64,000 bases of DNA from Streptomyces caniscabiei. Its GTDB lineage: Bacteria; Actinomycetota; Actinomycetes; Streptomycetales; Streptomycetaceae. A program made the translations under genes and the position numbers. Each line of letters begins with the position of its first letter. Position 1 is the stretch's first letter. The DNA is taken from NCBI RefSeq assembly GCF_014930365.1, contig NZ_JABXWI010000010.1:1-64000 (forward strand). Direction: 5' to 3'. The notes under the pieces are model-generated. The model was not told where the DNA came from, ran no database searches, and saw only the letters and a program-made list of their open reading frames with translations. This document shows positions 18,408 through 29,302 of the stretch, piece by piece.

Positions 18408-20293
18408 CGCTCGTCCTCCTCGGTGCCGGACATCAGATGCGCGTACTCGGTGTTGGTGCGCAGCAGTTCCTGGTGTGTGCCCACGGCCGTGACGCGGCCG
18501 CCGGAGAGCAGGGCCACCCGGTCGGCGAGCAGTACGGTCGACGGGCGGTGGGCCACGATCAGCGCGGTCGTCTCCGCGAGCACGCGGCGCAGCGCGGCCT
18601 CCACCGCGGCCTCCGTGTGCACGTCCAGCGCGGAGAGCGGGTCGTCGAGGACGAGGAAGCGGGGTCTGCCGACCACCGCCCGCGCGAGCGCCAGCCGCTG
18701 CCGCTGGCCGCCGGAGAGGCTGAGGCCCTGCTCGCCGACCTGGGTGGCCGTGCCCTGCGGGAGCGCGTGCGCGAACTCGGCCTGGGCGATGGCCAGGGCG
18801 CGGTCCAGCTCGGGCTCGCCCGCGTCCGGCGGGGCGCCCATCAGGACGTTCTCGCCGACGGTGGCCGAGAACAGGGTGGGCTCCTCGAAGGCCACGGCGA
18901 CCAGGGAGCGCAGGGTGTCCCGGTCCATCTCGGTGATGTCGTCGCCGTCCAGCGTGATACGGCCGGACGTCACCTCGTGCAGCCGGGGGACGAGGGCGGT
19001 GAGGGTGGTCTTGCCGGAGCCCGTCGCGCCGACCAGGGCCATCGACTCGCCCGGCCGGATGTGCAAGGTGACGCGGTCGAGGGTGGGGGCCGTGTCGGGA
19101 CCGGCGTCGGGGTAGCGGAACGTGACGTCGTGGAAGCGGAGCCCGCCCTGTTGCGCGGTACCGGTACCGGTGGCGCTGTCGTGGAGGGGGCGCCGCGCGC
19201 CGGCAGGTGCCGTCGACGACTCCGGCTTCTCGTCCATCACCTCGAAGTACCGCTCGGTCGCCGTCGCCGCCTCCTGGCTCATCGCCAGCAGGAAGCCGAT
19301 CGAGTCGACGGGCCAGCGCAGCGCCAGCGCGGTGGACAGGAAGGCGACCAGGGTGCCCGCCGACAGCACGCCGTCGGCGACCTGGACGACGCCAAGGACG
19401 AGCGCCGCGCCGATCGCGATCTCGGGGAGGGTGATGATGACGCCCCAGATCGCCGACAGGAGACGGGCCTTGCGCAGTTCCGTGCCGCGCAGCGTCCGGG
19501 ACAGCTCACGGAACGCGCGCGCCTGGCTGCGGTGCCGTCCGAAACCCTTGACGATCCGGATGCCGAGCACGCTCTCCTCGACGACCGTCGTCAGGTCGCC
19601 GACCTGGTCCTGCGCGAGGCGGGCGACGGCGTTGTACTTCCGCTCGAAGACGACACAGGTCACGATCACCGGGACCACGGGCCCGAGGATGACGAGCCCC
19701 AGCGTCCAGTCCTGGGCGAGCATGATGATCACACCGACGACGATGGTCACCGCGTTGACCAGCAGGAACGTCAGCGGGAAGGCGAGGAACATCCGCAGCA
19801 GCATCAGATCGGTCGTCCCGCGCGACAGGAGCTGGCCGGAGGCCCAGCGGTCGTGGAAGGCGACCGGGAGGCGCTGCAGATGGCGGTAGAGATCCGCGCG
19901 CATCGACGCCTCGACGCCCGCGAGGGGCCGCGCCACGAGCCAGCGCCGCAAGCCGAACAGCAGGGCCTCGGCGAGCCCGAGCAGCAGCAGGTACAGCGCG
20001 CCGAGCCACACACCGGCCGGGTCCCGGTCGGCGACCGGGCCGTCCACCAGCCACTTCAGGACCAGCGGGATGAACAGGCCCACGAGGGAGGCGACGATCG
20101 CGACCACCGCGGCGACGGACAGCCGTACCCGCACGGGCCGCACATACGGCCACAGCCTCAGCAGCGTCCGTACGGCGGACCGCCCCGCGGACTTCCCGGG
20201 CGTCTCGGCCCGCTCGGGTTCGGCGGGCCCGGAGGCCGCCCCCGGTTCCTCGGTCCGGTCGGGTTCCTCTGCGGTTGCACGTGTCGTGGGCAT
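18404..20293 (-). CDS. ABC exporter half-transporter (pair 2), Asp-variant subunit
   Basis: 629-residue ABCB-type half transporter and first gene of the pair. After a 45-residue acidic/Pro-rich leader, six spans follow (from LLRLWPYVRPVRVRLSVAAV). The ATPase domain has Walker A GATGSGKT (about 418-425) and a perfect LSGGQRQRLALARA (about 525). The catalytic Glu is replaced by Asp (FLVLDDPLSALD), the usual mark of the degenerate site in heterodimeric exporters such as TM287/288. TAGGCT lies eight bases before the ATG and there is no good ribosome site, so translation may be leaderless. Confidence 0.93.
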   Translation of the reverse strand: MPTTRATAEEPDRTEEPGAASGPAEPERAETPGKSAGRSAVRTLLRLWPYVRPVRVRLSVAAVVAIVASLVGLFIPLVLKWLVDGPVADRDPAGVWLGALYLLLLGLAEALLFGLRRWLVARPLAGVEASMRADLYRHLQRLPVAFHDRWASGQLLSRGTTDLMLLRMFLAFPLTFLLVNAVTIVVGVIIMLAQDWTLGLVILGPVVPVIVTCVVFERKYNAVARLAQDQVGDLTTVVEESVLGIRIVKGFGRHRSQARAFRELSRTLRGTELRKARLLSAIWGVIITLPEIAIGAALVLGVVQVADGVLSAGTLVAFLSTALALRWPVDSIGFLLAMSQEAATATERYFEVMDEKPESSTAPAGARRPLHDSATGTGTAQQGGLRFHDVTFRYPDAGPDTAPTLDRVTLHIRPGESMALVGATGSGKTTLTALVPRLHEVTSGRITLDGDDITEMDRDTLRSLVAVAFEEPTLFSATVGENVLMGAPPDAGEPELDRALAIAQAEFAHALPQGTATQVGEQGLSLSGGQRQRLALARAVVGRPRFLVLDDPLSALDVHTEAAVEAALRRVLAETTALIVAHRPSTVLLADRVALLSGGRVTAVGTHQELLRTNTEYAHLMSGTEEDER

Positions 20294-20380
20294 CAGCAGC
20301 GAGCCTACGGATCGCCACTGACATCGCCCACCGAGTTTTGGCCGGACCGCGCTCCGTCCTGAGACCTACGACCACCCCCT

Positions 20381-22636
<2,256 letters not shown>

Positions 22637-22786
22637 CTCAGGCCTCCCGCGGCTCGGTGGGGCGACGGAGAAGGGGAGCGAGATGTCCCGTCACCGCTCC
22701 CCATCGCGTCGTCCTCCCAAGGGTTCTGCCCAGAGCACGCCTCGCACTCACGTTTCCCGGGGGCGTGCGCCGTCGTTGGGCCGCAC

Positions 22787-24013
22787 GTGAACCACGCACA
22801 GAAGCACGCGCGCCGCGCCGGGGCCGCCCTGGCCGCCGCGCTCACCTGGGCCGGCCTGCTCGCCGGGGTCGCCGGATGCTCCGCCGGACCGCCGCTCACC
22901 AGCGGAAAGGCTCCCGGCGACACGATCCGGGTCACTCCGGAGGACGGCAGCAAGGGCGTGCGCCCGGAGCAGCGCTTCGAAGTACGGGTGCCCAGTGGGC
23001 GCCTGGAGTCCGTCAAGGTGGTGAAGTCCCAGGACGCGCAGGAGTCGCGCGTGCCGGGCCGGATGTCCGCCGACGGGCTGACCTGGCGCCCCACCGGCTC
23101 ACCGAAGCTCGCGCTGGCCGCCCGGTACACCGTCGACGCCGTCGCCCTCGACGGCCACGGCCGGCGCTCGGCACGGCACGTCACCTTCACCACGCACGTC
23201 CCCGACGAGCGCTTCATCGCGTACGCCAAGCCCGAGAACCGGGCCACCGTCGGCACCGGGATGATCGTCTCCCTGGAGTTCAACCGGGTGATCGAGGACC
23301 GCGCGGCGGTGGAACGCGCCGTCGAGGTGACCGCCGAGCCCGCCGTCGAGGTCCGCCCGCACTGGTTCGGCGGGGGCCGCCTCGACTTCCGCCCCGAGCG
23401 GTACTGGAGGCCGGGCACCCGGGTCACCGTCGCCCTGCGGCTGCGGGACGTGGAGGGCGCGCCCGGCGTCTACGGCCAGCAGGACCGGACGTTCTCGTTC
23501 ACCGTCGGCCGCCACCAGATCAGCGTGGTCGACGCGGCCCGGCACACCATGCGCGTGGAACGCGGCGACGGCGTGCTCGCCACGCTGCCCGTCACCGCCG
23601 GGGCGCCCAGGACCACGACGTACAACGGGAAGATGGTCGTCACCGAGATGCTGGAGGTGACCCGGATGAACGGGGCCACGGTCGGCTTCCGGAAGGCGAA
23701 CGGCAAGAGCGAGTACGACATCCCGGACGTCCCGCACGCCATGCGCCTGACCACCTCCGGCACCTTCCTGCACGGCAACTACTGGGCCCCGGACGCCTTC
23801 GGCCGGGCCAACGTCAGCCACGGCTGTGTGGGCCTGCGCGATGTGAAGGGCGGCGACTCCGGCACCCCCGCGGGCTGGTTCTTCGACCGCAGCCTCGTCG
23901 GGGACGTCGTCGAGGTCGTGAACAGCAACGACAAAAAGGTCGCTCCCGACAATGGCCTCGGAGGGTGGAACATGGGGTGGAAGGAATGGAAAGCGGGTGC
24001 CGCGGTGAAGTAG
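22787..24013 (+). CDS. Lipoprotein L,D-transpeptidase (first of two)
   Basis: 408-residue envelope enzyme that forms 3-3 peptidoglycan cross-links. GTG at 22787 starts a lipoprotein signal (TWAGLLAGVAGC, lipid Cys near residue 32). Two Ig-like domains follow (about 40-255; the second begins PDERFIAYAKPENRATVGTGMIVSLEF), then the YkuD catalytic domain. The active-site Cys is residue 347 in SHGCVGLRD, with the upstream HGNYW. This is the LdtMt2-like arrangement. A long open frame continues upstream in the shadow of glgX but has no start signal. A paralogue follows 193 bases downstream. Confidence 0.93.
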   Translation: MNHAQKHARRAGAALAAALTWAGLLAGVAGCSAGPPLTSGKAPGDTIRVTPEDGSKGVRPEQRFEVRVPSGRLESVKVVKSQDAQESRVPGRMSADGLTWRPTGSPKLALAARYTVDAVALDGHGRRSARHVTFTTHVPDERFIAYAKPENRATVGTGMIVSLEFNRVIEDRAAVERAVEVTAEPAVEVRPHWFGGGRLDFRPERYWRPGTRVTVALRLRDVEGAPGVYGQQDRTFSFTVGRHQISVVDAARHTMRVERGDGVLATLPVTAGAPRTTTYNGKMVVTEMLEVTRMNGATVGFRKANGKSEYDIPDVPHAMRLTTSGTFLHGNYWAPDAFGRANVSHGCVGLRDVKGGDSGTPAGWFFDRSLVGDVVEVVNSNDKKVAPDNGLGGWNMGWKEWKAGAAVK

Positions 24014-24206
24014 ACCGACATAGCGACGACATGACACCTCGCCCGGCACCGGCAGGGGGAGCGCGCGTGATGATTCAACTTGGGACTGAACGGTGACATT
24101 CACCGAGGCCAAATCATCCCGATCATCTGGTTAATGTACGTGCGGACGCGCACGCTGCGCGTTGGGGTGCGGGCCTGCTCAGGCCGTGCGAGGGGAGAAC
24201 AGAGAG

Positions 24207-25463
24207 TTGAACGGGCGACCGATATCGGGGGCGTCGGTTGGCGCGCGGACACGGCGGCGCAAGGGGGCCCTGGCCATGCTGCCGGTCCTGATGCTGCTCG
24301 CCGTCACCGCGTGCGGCGGCGGGGACTCGGACTCCGGCTCCGGCGGCGACAAGGGGAAGGGCTCCGGCAAGGCCGCCTCCGACAAGGCGGGGGCCACCGG
24401 GCCCTCGGAAGCGGTGGTCTCCATCGCCCCGAAGAACGGCGCCGACGCCGTGGCGACCAGCGGCGCCCTCAAGGTGACGGCTGCCAAGGGCAAGCTGTCC
24501 GAGGTCACGGTCGAGAACGACAAGGGCGAGAAGATCGCCGGTGAGATAGCCGCGGACGGCTCCAGCTGGAAGCCGTCCATCCACCTCAACTCGGCCACCG
24601 AGTACAAGGTGCACGCCGTCGCGAAGGACTCCGAGGGGCGTGAGGCGGCCGAGGACTCGTCCTTCACCACGCTGACCCCGCAGAACACCTTCGTCGGCAT
24701 CTTCACCCCCGAGGACGGTTCGAAGGTCGGCGTCGGCATGCCGTTCTCGGTCCGCTTCACCCGGGGCATCACCGCGCCGAAGGACGTCGAGAAGGCCATC
24801 ACCATCAAGACCGAGCCGGCCGTCGAGGTCGAGGGCCACTGGTTCGGCAACGACCGCATCGACTTCCGCCCGGAGAAGTACTGGAAGGCCGGCACGAAGG
24901 TCACCGTCGACCTCAACCTCGACGGTGTCGAGGGCCGCGACGGCGTCTACGGCGAGCAGAGCAAGAAGATCTCCTTCACCATCGGCCGCAGCCAGGTCTC
25001 CACGGTCGACGTCAAGAAGCTCACCATGAAGGTCGAGCGGGACGGCAAGGTGGTCAAGACCATCCCGGTCACCACCGGCAAGCCCGGCATGGAGACCTGG
25101 AACGGCCAGATGGTCATCAGTGAGCGCCTGAGCGTGACCCGGATGAACGGCGAAACCGTCGGCTACGGCGGCGAGTACGACATCAAGGACGTGCCGGACG
25201 CCATGCGGCTGACCAACTCCGGCACCTTCATCCACGGCAACTACTGGGGCGGCGACGCCTTCGGCAACTACAACGCCAGCCACGGCTGCATCGGCCTGCG
25301 CGACACCCGCGGCGGCTGGGACCGGAAGGCGCCGGGCGCCTGGTTCTTCGACAACTCGATGGTCGGTGACGTCGTGGTCGTCAAGAACTCCAACGACCGG
25401 ATCGTCGACCCGGACAACGGCTACAACGGCTGGAACATGTCGTGGGACAAGTGGAAGGCGTGA
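24207..25463 (+). CDS. Lipoprotein L,D-transpeptidase (second of two)
   Basis: 418-residue paralogue of the preceding gene with the same plan: a lipoprotein signal (LPVLMLLAVTAC), a Gly/Ser/Asp-rich linker, two Ig-like domains and a YkuD domain with catalytic Cys361 in SHGCIGLRD and HGNYWGG upstream. TTG at 24207 is chosen because AGGGGAG (24191-24197) is nine bases away. An ATG/GTG at 24162 has no such site. Ig-domain and catalytic segments such as AMRLT.SGTF.HGNYW are shared almost word for word with the upstream copy, so the pair arose by tandem duplication. The two may act at different growth stages. Confidence 0.93.
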   Translation: MNGRPISGASVGARTRRRKGALAMLPVLMLLAVTACGGGDSDSGSGGDKGKGSGKAASDKAGATGPSEAVVSIAPKNGADAVATSGALKVTAAKGKLSEVTVENDKGEKIAGEIAADGSSWKPSIHLNSATEYKVHAVAKDSEGREAAEDSSFTTLTPQNTFVGIFTPEDGSKVGVGMPFSVRFTRGITAPKDVEKAITIKTEPAVEVEGHWFGNDRIDFRPEKYWKAGTKVTVDLNLDGVEGRDGVYGEQSKKISFTIGRSQVSTVDVKKLTMKVERDGKVVKTIPVTTGKPGMETWNGQMVISERLSVTRMNGETVGYGGEYDIKDVPDAMRLTNSGTFIHGNYWGGDAFGNYNASHGCIGLRDTRGGWDRKAPGAWFFDNSMVGDVVVVKNSNDRIVDPDNGYNGWNMSWDKWKA

Positions 25464-25496
25464 CCGCCACCGCCTGAGAACCCGCGGAACTGACGC

Positions 25497-25530
25497 ACGG
25501 CCCCGGTGTGATGTACGGCACCGGGGCCGT
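25497..25530 (+). terminator. Terminator after the second L,D-transpeptidase gene
   Basis: A perfect 12-bp stem (ACGGCCCCGGTG at 25497-25508, CACCGGGGCCGT at 25519-25530) with a 10-nt loop lies 33 bases after the stop codon and before the enoyl-CoA hydratase promoter. Confidence 0.85.
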
Positions 25531-25559
25531 CGCCGTTAGTGGCGGTTAACCTGCGGAGC

Positions 25560-26327
25560 ATGACCGTGCATCTCGAAGTCGCCGAAGGCGTGGGCACCAT
25601 CCGCCTCGACCGCCCCCCGATGAACGCCCTGGACATCGCGACCCAGGACCGCCTCAAGGAACTCGCCGAGGAGGCGACGGACCGGGACGACGTACGTGCC
25701 GTCGTCCTCTACGGAGGAGAGAAGGTGTTCGCGGCCGGCGCGGACATCAAGGAGATGCAGGCCATGGACCACGCGGCGATGGTCGCCCGGTCCCGCGCCC
25801 TCCAGGACTCCTTCAGCGCCGTGGCCCGGATCCCCAAGCCGGTCGTCGCGGCCGTCACCGGCTACGCCCTGGGCGGCGGCTGCGAGCTGGCGCTGTGCGC
25901 GGACTACCGGATCGCCGGGGAGAACGCGAAGCTCGGCCAGCCGGAGATCCTGCTCGGGGTGATCCCGGGCGCGGGCGGCACCCAGCGCCTGTCCCGCCTG
26001 GTCGGCCCCTCCAGGGCCAAGGACCTGATCTTCACCGGCCGGATGGTCAAGGCGGACGAGGCCCTCACGCTCGGCCTGGTGGACAAGGTCGTCCCGGCCG
26101 ACGAGGTGTACTCCGCCGCGCACGAGTGGGCCGCCCGGCTGGCGCGGGGTCCGGCGATCGCGCTGCGGGCCGCCAAGGAGTCGATCGACGCGGGCCTGGA
26201 GACCGACCTGGAGACCGGGCTCGCGATCGAGCGGAACTGGTTCGCGGGGCTGTTCGCCACGGAGGACCGGGAGCGCGGGATGCGCAGCTTCGTGGAGGAG
26301 GGGCCGGGCAAGGCGAAGTTCGTCTGA
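25560..26327 (+). CDS. Enoyl-CoA hydratase/isomerase family protein
   Basis: 255-residue crotonase-fold protein, likely hydrating 2-enoyl-CoA in fatty acid or amino acid breakdown. The oxyanion-hole segments are FAAGADIKEMQAMD (about 60-75) and GGGCELALCADYRIAG (about 100-115). A catalytic Glu is in KLGQPEILLGVIPGAGGTQRL, and the second Glu position is in GRMVKADEALTLGLVDKV. ATG at 25560 lies seven bases after TAACCT (25547-25552), a leaderless-type arrangement. An upstream in-frame start at 25539 is less likely. The exact CoA substrate is not predictable. Confidence 0.92.
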   Translation: MTVHLEVAEGVGTIRLDRPPMNALDIATQDRLKELAEEATDRDDVRAVVLYGGEKVFAAGADIKEMQAMDHAAMVARSRALQDSFSAVARIPKPVVAAVTGYALGGGCELALCADYRIAGENAKLGQPEILLGVIPGAGGTQRLSRLVGPSRAKDLIFTGRMVKADEALTLGLVDKVVPADEVYSAAHEWAARLARGPAIALRAAKESIDAGLETDLETGLAIERNWFAGLFATEDRERGMRSFVEEGPGKAKFV

Positions 26328-26679
26328 CGGCGGCGGCACCGGGGTCGTCACGCCCTGCCGTCACGCCGTGCGGGCCCGGTCGGCGCTCCCCGGAATCCGG
26401 TGGACAAGTTCTCCTGATCCTCTTGCAGTTGACGCCGTGTCTTACCCGCGTCCCCCGAAGGAGCGGTTTGTCCGAGCCTTAAGGCAGCCTTAAGGGCGGC
26501 GGGCCCAAGAGGCCTCACCCTGACCGAAGTTCAGCCGGTTCGCGCAGGTCGGACGGGCTGCGGCAGCCAGGTTGCTGCCACTGGCATATGTCAACCGAAA
26601 CCCCCGGAATGGTTGGTTCCGGGGGTTGTATTCCTGCGGAACGGCCCCGCGGGGGGCTCTGGGCGGCCATGATGGGGGC
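26328..26679. other. Intergenic region with a strong dyad, 352 bases
   Basis: No gene is visible between the enoyl-CoA hydratase and the anti-sigma-type kinase. The stretch is less G+C-rich than its surroundings. It contains a short CTTAAGGCAGCCTTAAG dyad (about 26478-26494) and the hairpin listed separately at 26601-26625. Both probably belong to transcription control of the downstream gene or termination of the upstream one. Confidence 0.4.
26601..26625. terminator. 9-bp perfect hairpin before the anti-sigma-type kinase gene
   Basis: CCCCCGGAA (26601-26609) and TTCCGGGGG (26617-26625) form a perfect 9-bp stem with a seven-base loop. It has AAA on the left and TTG on the right. It could terminate readthrough from the left or act as an operator. 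It is 55 bases before the next start codon. Confidence 0.55.
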
Positions 26680-27183
26680 ATGGCGGGGCTGGAGGGTATC
26701 GAACAGCCGCGGCGGCACGGGAGTGCGACCGCGGCGCGTTGGTCACCTGCGATCGAGGACGAACGGGCGCAGAAGGCACTGGAGTTGTTCGGCAACCCCA
26801 CCGAGGGAGAGGTTCCGCTCCCGTCCCGTCCCGAATCCGCGGCCACCGCGCGGCGGCTCGCCCAGGTCGTCGTCCTGCGCCAGTGGCGCCTGTCGCCGAA
26901 GATGACCGAGGACGCGGTCTTACTCGTCTCCGAACTCGTGGGCAACGCCGTGCGGCACACCGGCGCCCGCGTCTTCGGACTCCGTATGCGCCGCCGACCG
27001 GGCTGGATCCGCGTCGAAGTCCGCGATCCCTCGCGCGGGCTGCCCTGTCTGATCCCGGTCCAGGAGATGGACATCAGCGGACGCGGCCTGTTCCTGGTCG
27101 ACAAACTCTCCGATCGATGGGGCGTGGACCTGCTGCCGCGAGGCAAGACGACCTGGTTCGAGATGCGGGTCGCGGACCGCTAG
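26680..27183 (+). CDS. RsbW-like ATP-binding protein (anti-sigma-type kinase) with TTA codon
   Basis: 167-residue HATPase_c protein of the short GHKL type widespread in Streptomyces. The N box is in SELVGNAVRHTGA (about 84-96), the G1 box in VEVRDPSRGLP, and a GRGLFLVDKLSDRWG box follows. It lacks a histidine-phosphotransfer domain, so it fits an RsbW/SpoIIAB-like serine kinase or anti-sigma factor. The start at 26680 is preferred to longer frames because homology begins soon after. Codon 81 is TTA (26920-26922), the rare leucine codon read by bldA tRNA, so translation is probably linked to development. Confidence 0.88.
   Translation: MAGLEGIEQPRRHGSATAARWSPAIEDERAQKALELFGNPTEGEVPLPSRPESAATARRLAQVVVLRQWRLSPKMTEDAVLLVSELVGNAVRHTGARVFGLRMRRRPGWIRVEVRDPSRGLPCLIPVQEMDISGRGLFLVDKLSDRWGVDLLPRGKTTWFEMRVADR
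26920..26922 (+). promoter_or_regulatory. TTA (bldA-dependent) codon in the anti-sigma-type kinase gene
   Basis: In-frame TTA at codon 81 (GTC TTA CTC). Known biology: TTA codons in Streptomyces are rare and are decoded by the developmentally controlled bldA leucyl-tRNA. Confidence 0.9.
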
Positions 27184-27301
27184 AGCCCCTCCGCCGGACC
27201 TCCGCGCGGACCCGTGCCGCGCCTCCGCCGGACCTCCGCGCGCACCTCCGTCGATCGGGCGAATCGCCGGTATTCGGGGCGAACCTTCCTATAAAGGTCG
27301 C

Positions 27302-28525
27302 GTGACCACGCCCCGCACCCCCCTCAAGCAGCGCACCCTCGTGCAGCGCGCCCTTCTCGCGGCCGCCGTCCTCGCCGCCGTGGCCGCGTGCGGCTCCGAG
27401 GCCGGGACCACCGAGCAGGAGCAGCGCGCCCGAGCCGACCGGGCCGCCGAGGCCGAGGCCGCCGAGCGGAAGAAGAAACAGCGGCCGGCGGTCCGGGGGC
27501 TGCGCGGCATGCCGCCCGTGCTCGACCCCGAGGACGTCTACGCCGCCGACCGCCCGAACCGGCTCTCCCCGGTGGTCAAGGACTTCCCGTCCCGGGTGTA
27601 CGTCCCGAACAGCGAGTCCGACACGGTCTCCGTCATCGACCCGGAGACGTACAAGATCATCGAGACGATCCCGGTGGGCCGCCAGCCCCAGCACGTCGTG
27701 CCCTCCTGGGATCTGAAGACCCTGTGGGTCAACAACAACCGGGGCCACACCCTCACCCCCATCGACCCGAGGACCGGCAAGGCGGGCAAGCCGGTCGAGG
27801 TGCACGACCCGTACAACCTGTACTTCACCCCCGACGGCAAGTACGCCGTCGTCATGGCCTCCCTCGACCGCGAACTCGTCTTCCGCGACCCGCACACCAT
27901 GAAGCGGATCAGGACCGAGCCCGTGTCCTGCTACGGCGTCAACCACGCCGACTTCTCGCTCGACGGCACGTACTTCATCGTGTCCTGCGAGTTCAGCGGC
28001 GAACTGCTCAAGGTCGACACCGCGAGGATGAAGGTGATCGGGCAGCTGAAGCTGCCGTTCGAGGGGGCCATGCCACAGGACGTGAAGATCTCACCGGACG
28101 GCAAGCGGTTCTACATCGCCGACATGATGGCCGACGGCATGTGGGTCCTCGACGGCGACACGTTCGACGAGCCGAAGCTGCTGCCCACCGGCAAGGGCAC
28201 CCACGGCCTCTACGTCGGCCGGGACTCCCGCGAGATGTACGTCTCCAACCGCGGCGAGGGCACCGTCTCGGTCTTCGACTTCACCCAGGACAAGCTGACC
28301 GAGAAGTGGCACCTGCCCGACGGGGGCAGTCCCGACATGGGCGGTGTCTCCGCCGACGGCAAGGTCCTGTGGCTCTCCGGCCGCTACGACTCCGAGGTGT
28401 ACGCCATCGACACCCGCACCGGGAAGCAGCTCGCCCGCGTCCCCGTCGGCAGCGGCCCGCACGGCCTCGCGGTGTACCCGCAGCCCGGCCGCTACTCCCT
28501 CGGGCACACGGGCGTCTTCCGGTGA
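27302..28525 (+). CDS. Beta-propeller (YncE/YVTN-like) lipoprotein
   Basis: 407-residue exported lipoprotein. The signal runs to AAVLAAVAAC with lipid Cys near residue 30, then an Ala/Glu/Arg-rich linker (about 35-70). Seven-bladed-propeller repeats follow, each with a V-Y-V-x-N-x-x-x-x-T-V-S-V-I-D pattern, for example VYVPNSESDTVSVIDPETYK and MYVSNRGEGTVSVFDFTQDK. Such propellers often bind partner proteins or metal-dependent oxidases at the cell surface; no catalytic motif is seen. GTG at 27302 has AAAGG a few bases upstream. It precedes the ADP-ribosyltransferase gene on the same strand by 116 bases. Confidence 0.85.
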   Translation: MTTPRTPLKQRTLVQRALLAAAVLAAVAACGSEAGTTEQEQRARADRAAEAEAAERKKKQRPAVRGLRGMPPVLDPEDVYAADRPNRLSPVVKDFPSRVYVPNSESDTVSVIDPETYKIIETIPVGRQPQHVVPSWDLKTLWVNNNRGHTLTPIDPRTGKAGKPVEVHDPYNLYFTPDGKYAVVMASLDRELVFRDPHTMKRIRTEPVSCYGVNHADFSLDGTYFIVSCEFSGELLKVDTARMKVIGQLKLPFEGAMPQDVKISPDGKRFYIADMMADGMWVLDGDTFDEPKLLPTGKGTHGLYVGRDSREMYVSNRGEGTVSVFDFTQDKLTEKWHLPDGGSPDMGGVSADGKVLWLSGRYDSEVYAIDTRTGKQLARVPVGSGPHGLAVYPQPGRYSLGHTGVFR

Positions 28526-28641
28526 CGACAGGCGACTCGCGGTCTCACCCCGGCACCTACCGGTGACACAGGACAACCGGGCGGGCTGACACGCCTCCGT
28601 ACGAGTGAGGGTCCCCGGCCCGGTGCCGCACAGCCGAGATC

Positions 28642-29274
28642 GTGCTTCGCATGATCACTTCTCGTGTGCGGCGCCGGGCCGCCGCCGTCGTCCTGTCCCT
28701 CTCCGCCGTCCTCGTGACCTCCGCCGCGACCGCCCCGGCACAGTCGTCCGCCTCGACGCCCGCCGCCGCGTCCGCGCGGGCCGCCGCCCCCACCTGCCCC
28801 CGGTTCGAGGACCCGGTGCACGCCGCCGTCGACCGCCGTGTGGACGTCGAGCGCATCACCCCCGAGCCGGTCTGGCGCACGACCTGCGGCACGCTCTACC
28901 GCAGCGACAGCCGGGGCCCGGCCGTCGTCTTCGAGCAGGGCTTCCACCCCAGGGACGTCATCGACGGGCAGTACGACATCGAACAGTACGTCCTGGTCAA
29001 CCAGCCCTCGCCGTACGTCTCCACGACCTACGACCACGACCTGTACAAGACCTGGTACAAGTCCGGCTACAACTACTACATCGACGCCCCCGGCGGCGTC
29101 GACGTCAACAGGACCATCGGTGACCAGCACAAATGGGCCGACCAGGTCGAGGTCGCCTTCCCCGGCGGCATCAGGACGGAGTTCATCATCGGCGTCTGCC
29201 CGGTCGACAAGAAGACCAAGACCGAGAAGATGAGCGAGTGCGTGAGCAACCCGCGCTACGAGCCCTGGCACTGA
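28642..29274 (+). CDS. Secreted pierisin/ScARP-type mono-ADP-ribosyltransferase
   Basis: 210-residue exported enzyme expected to move ADP-ribose from NAD+ onto guanine bases, as shown for the family members pierisin, ScARP (SCO5461) and scabin. After the signal peptide (about residues 4-33) the hallmark residues are the NAD-binding Arg87 in LYRSDSR, the Ser-Thr-Thr of SPYVSTTYD (127-129, family STS motif) and Gln168-x-Glu170 in DQVEVAF (the QxE catalytic pair). Four cysteines (52, 82, 186, 200) could make two disulfides. Starts at 28642 (GTG) and 28651 (ATG, residue 4) are both possible. No immunity gene is evident; the adjacent genes are a propeller lipoprotein and a GNAT enzyme. Confidence 0.9.
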   Translation: MLRMITSRVRRRAAAVVLSLSAVLVTSAATAPAQSSASTPAAASARAAAPTCPRFEDPVHAAVDRRVDVERITPEPVWRTTCGTLYRSDSRGPAVVFEQGFHPRDVIDGQYDIEQYVLVNQPSPYVSTTYDHDLYKTWYKSGYNYYIDAPGGVDVNRTIGDQHKWADQVEVAFPGGIRTEFIIGVCPVDKKTKTEKMSECVSNPRYEPWH

Positions 29275-29302
29275 CACGGCCGCCCCGCCGGCCCCCGCGC
29301 GG

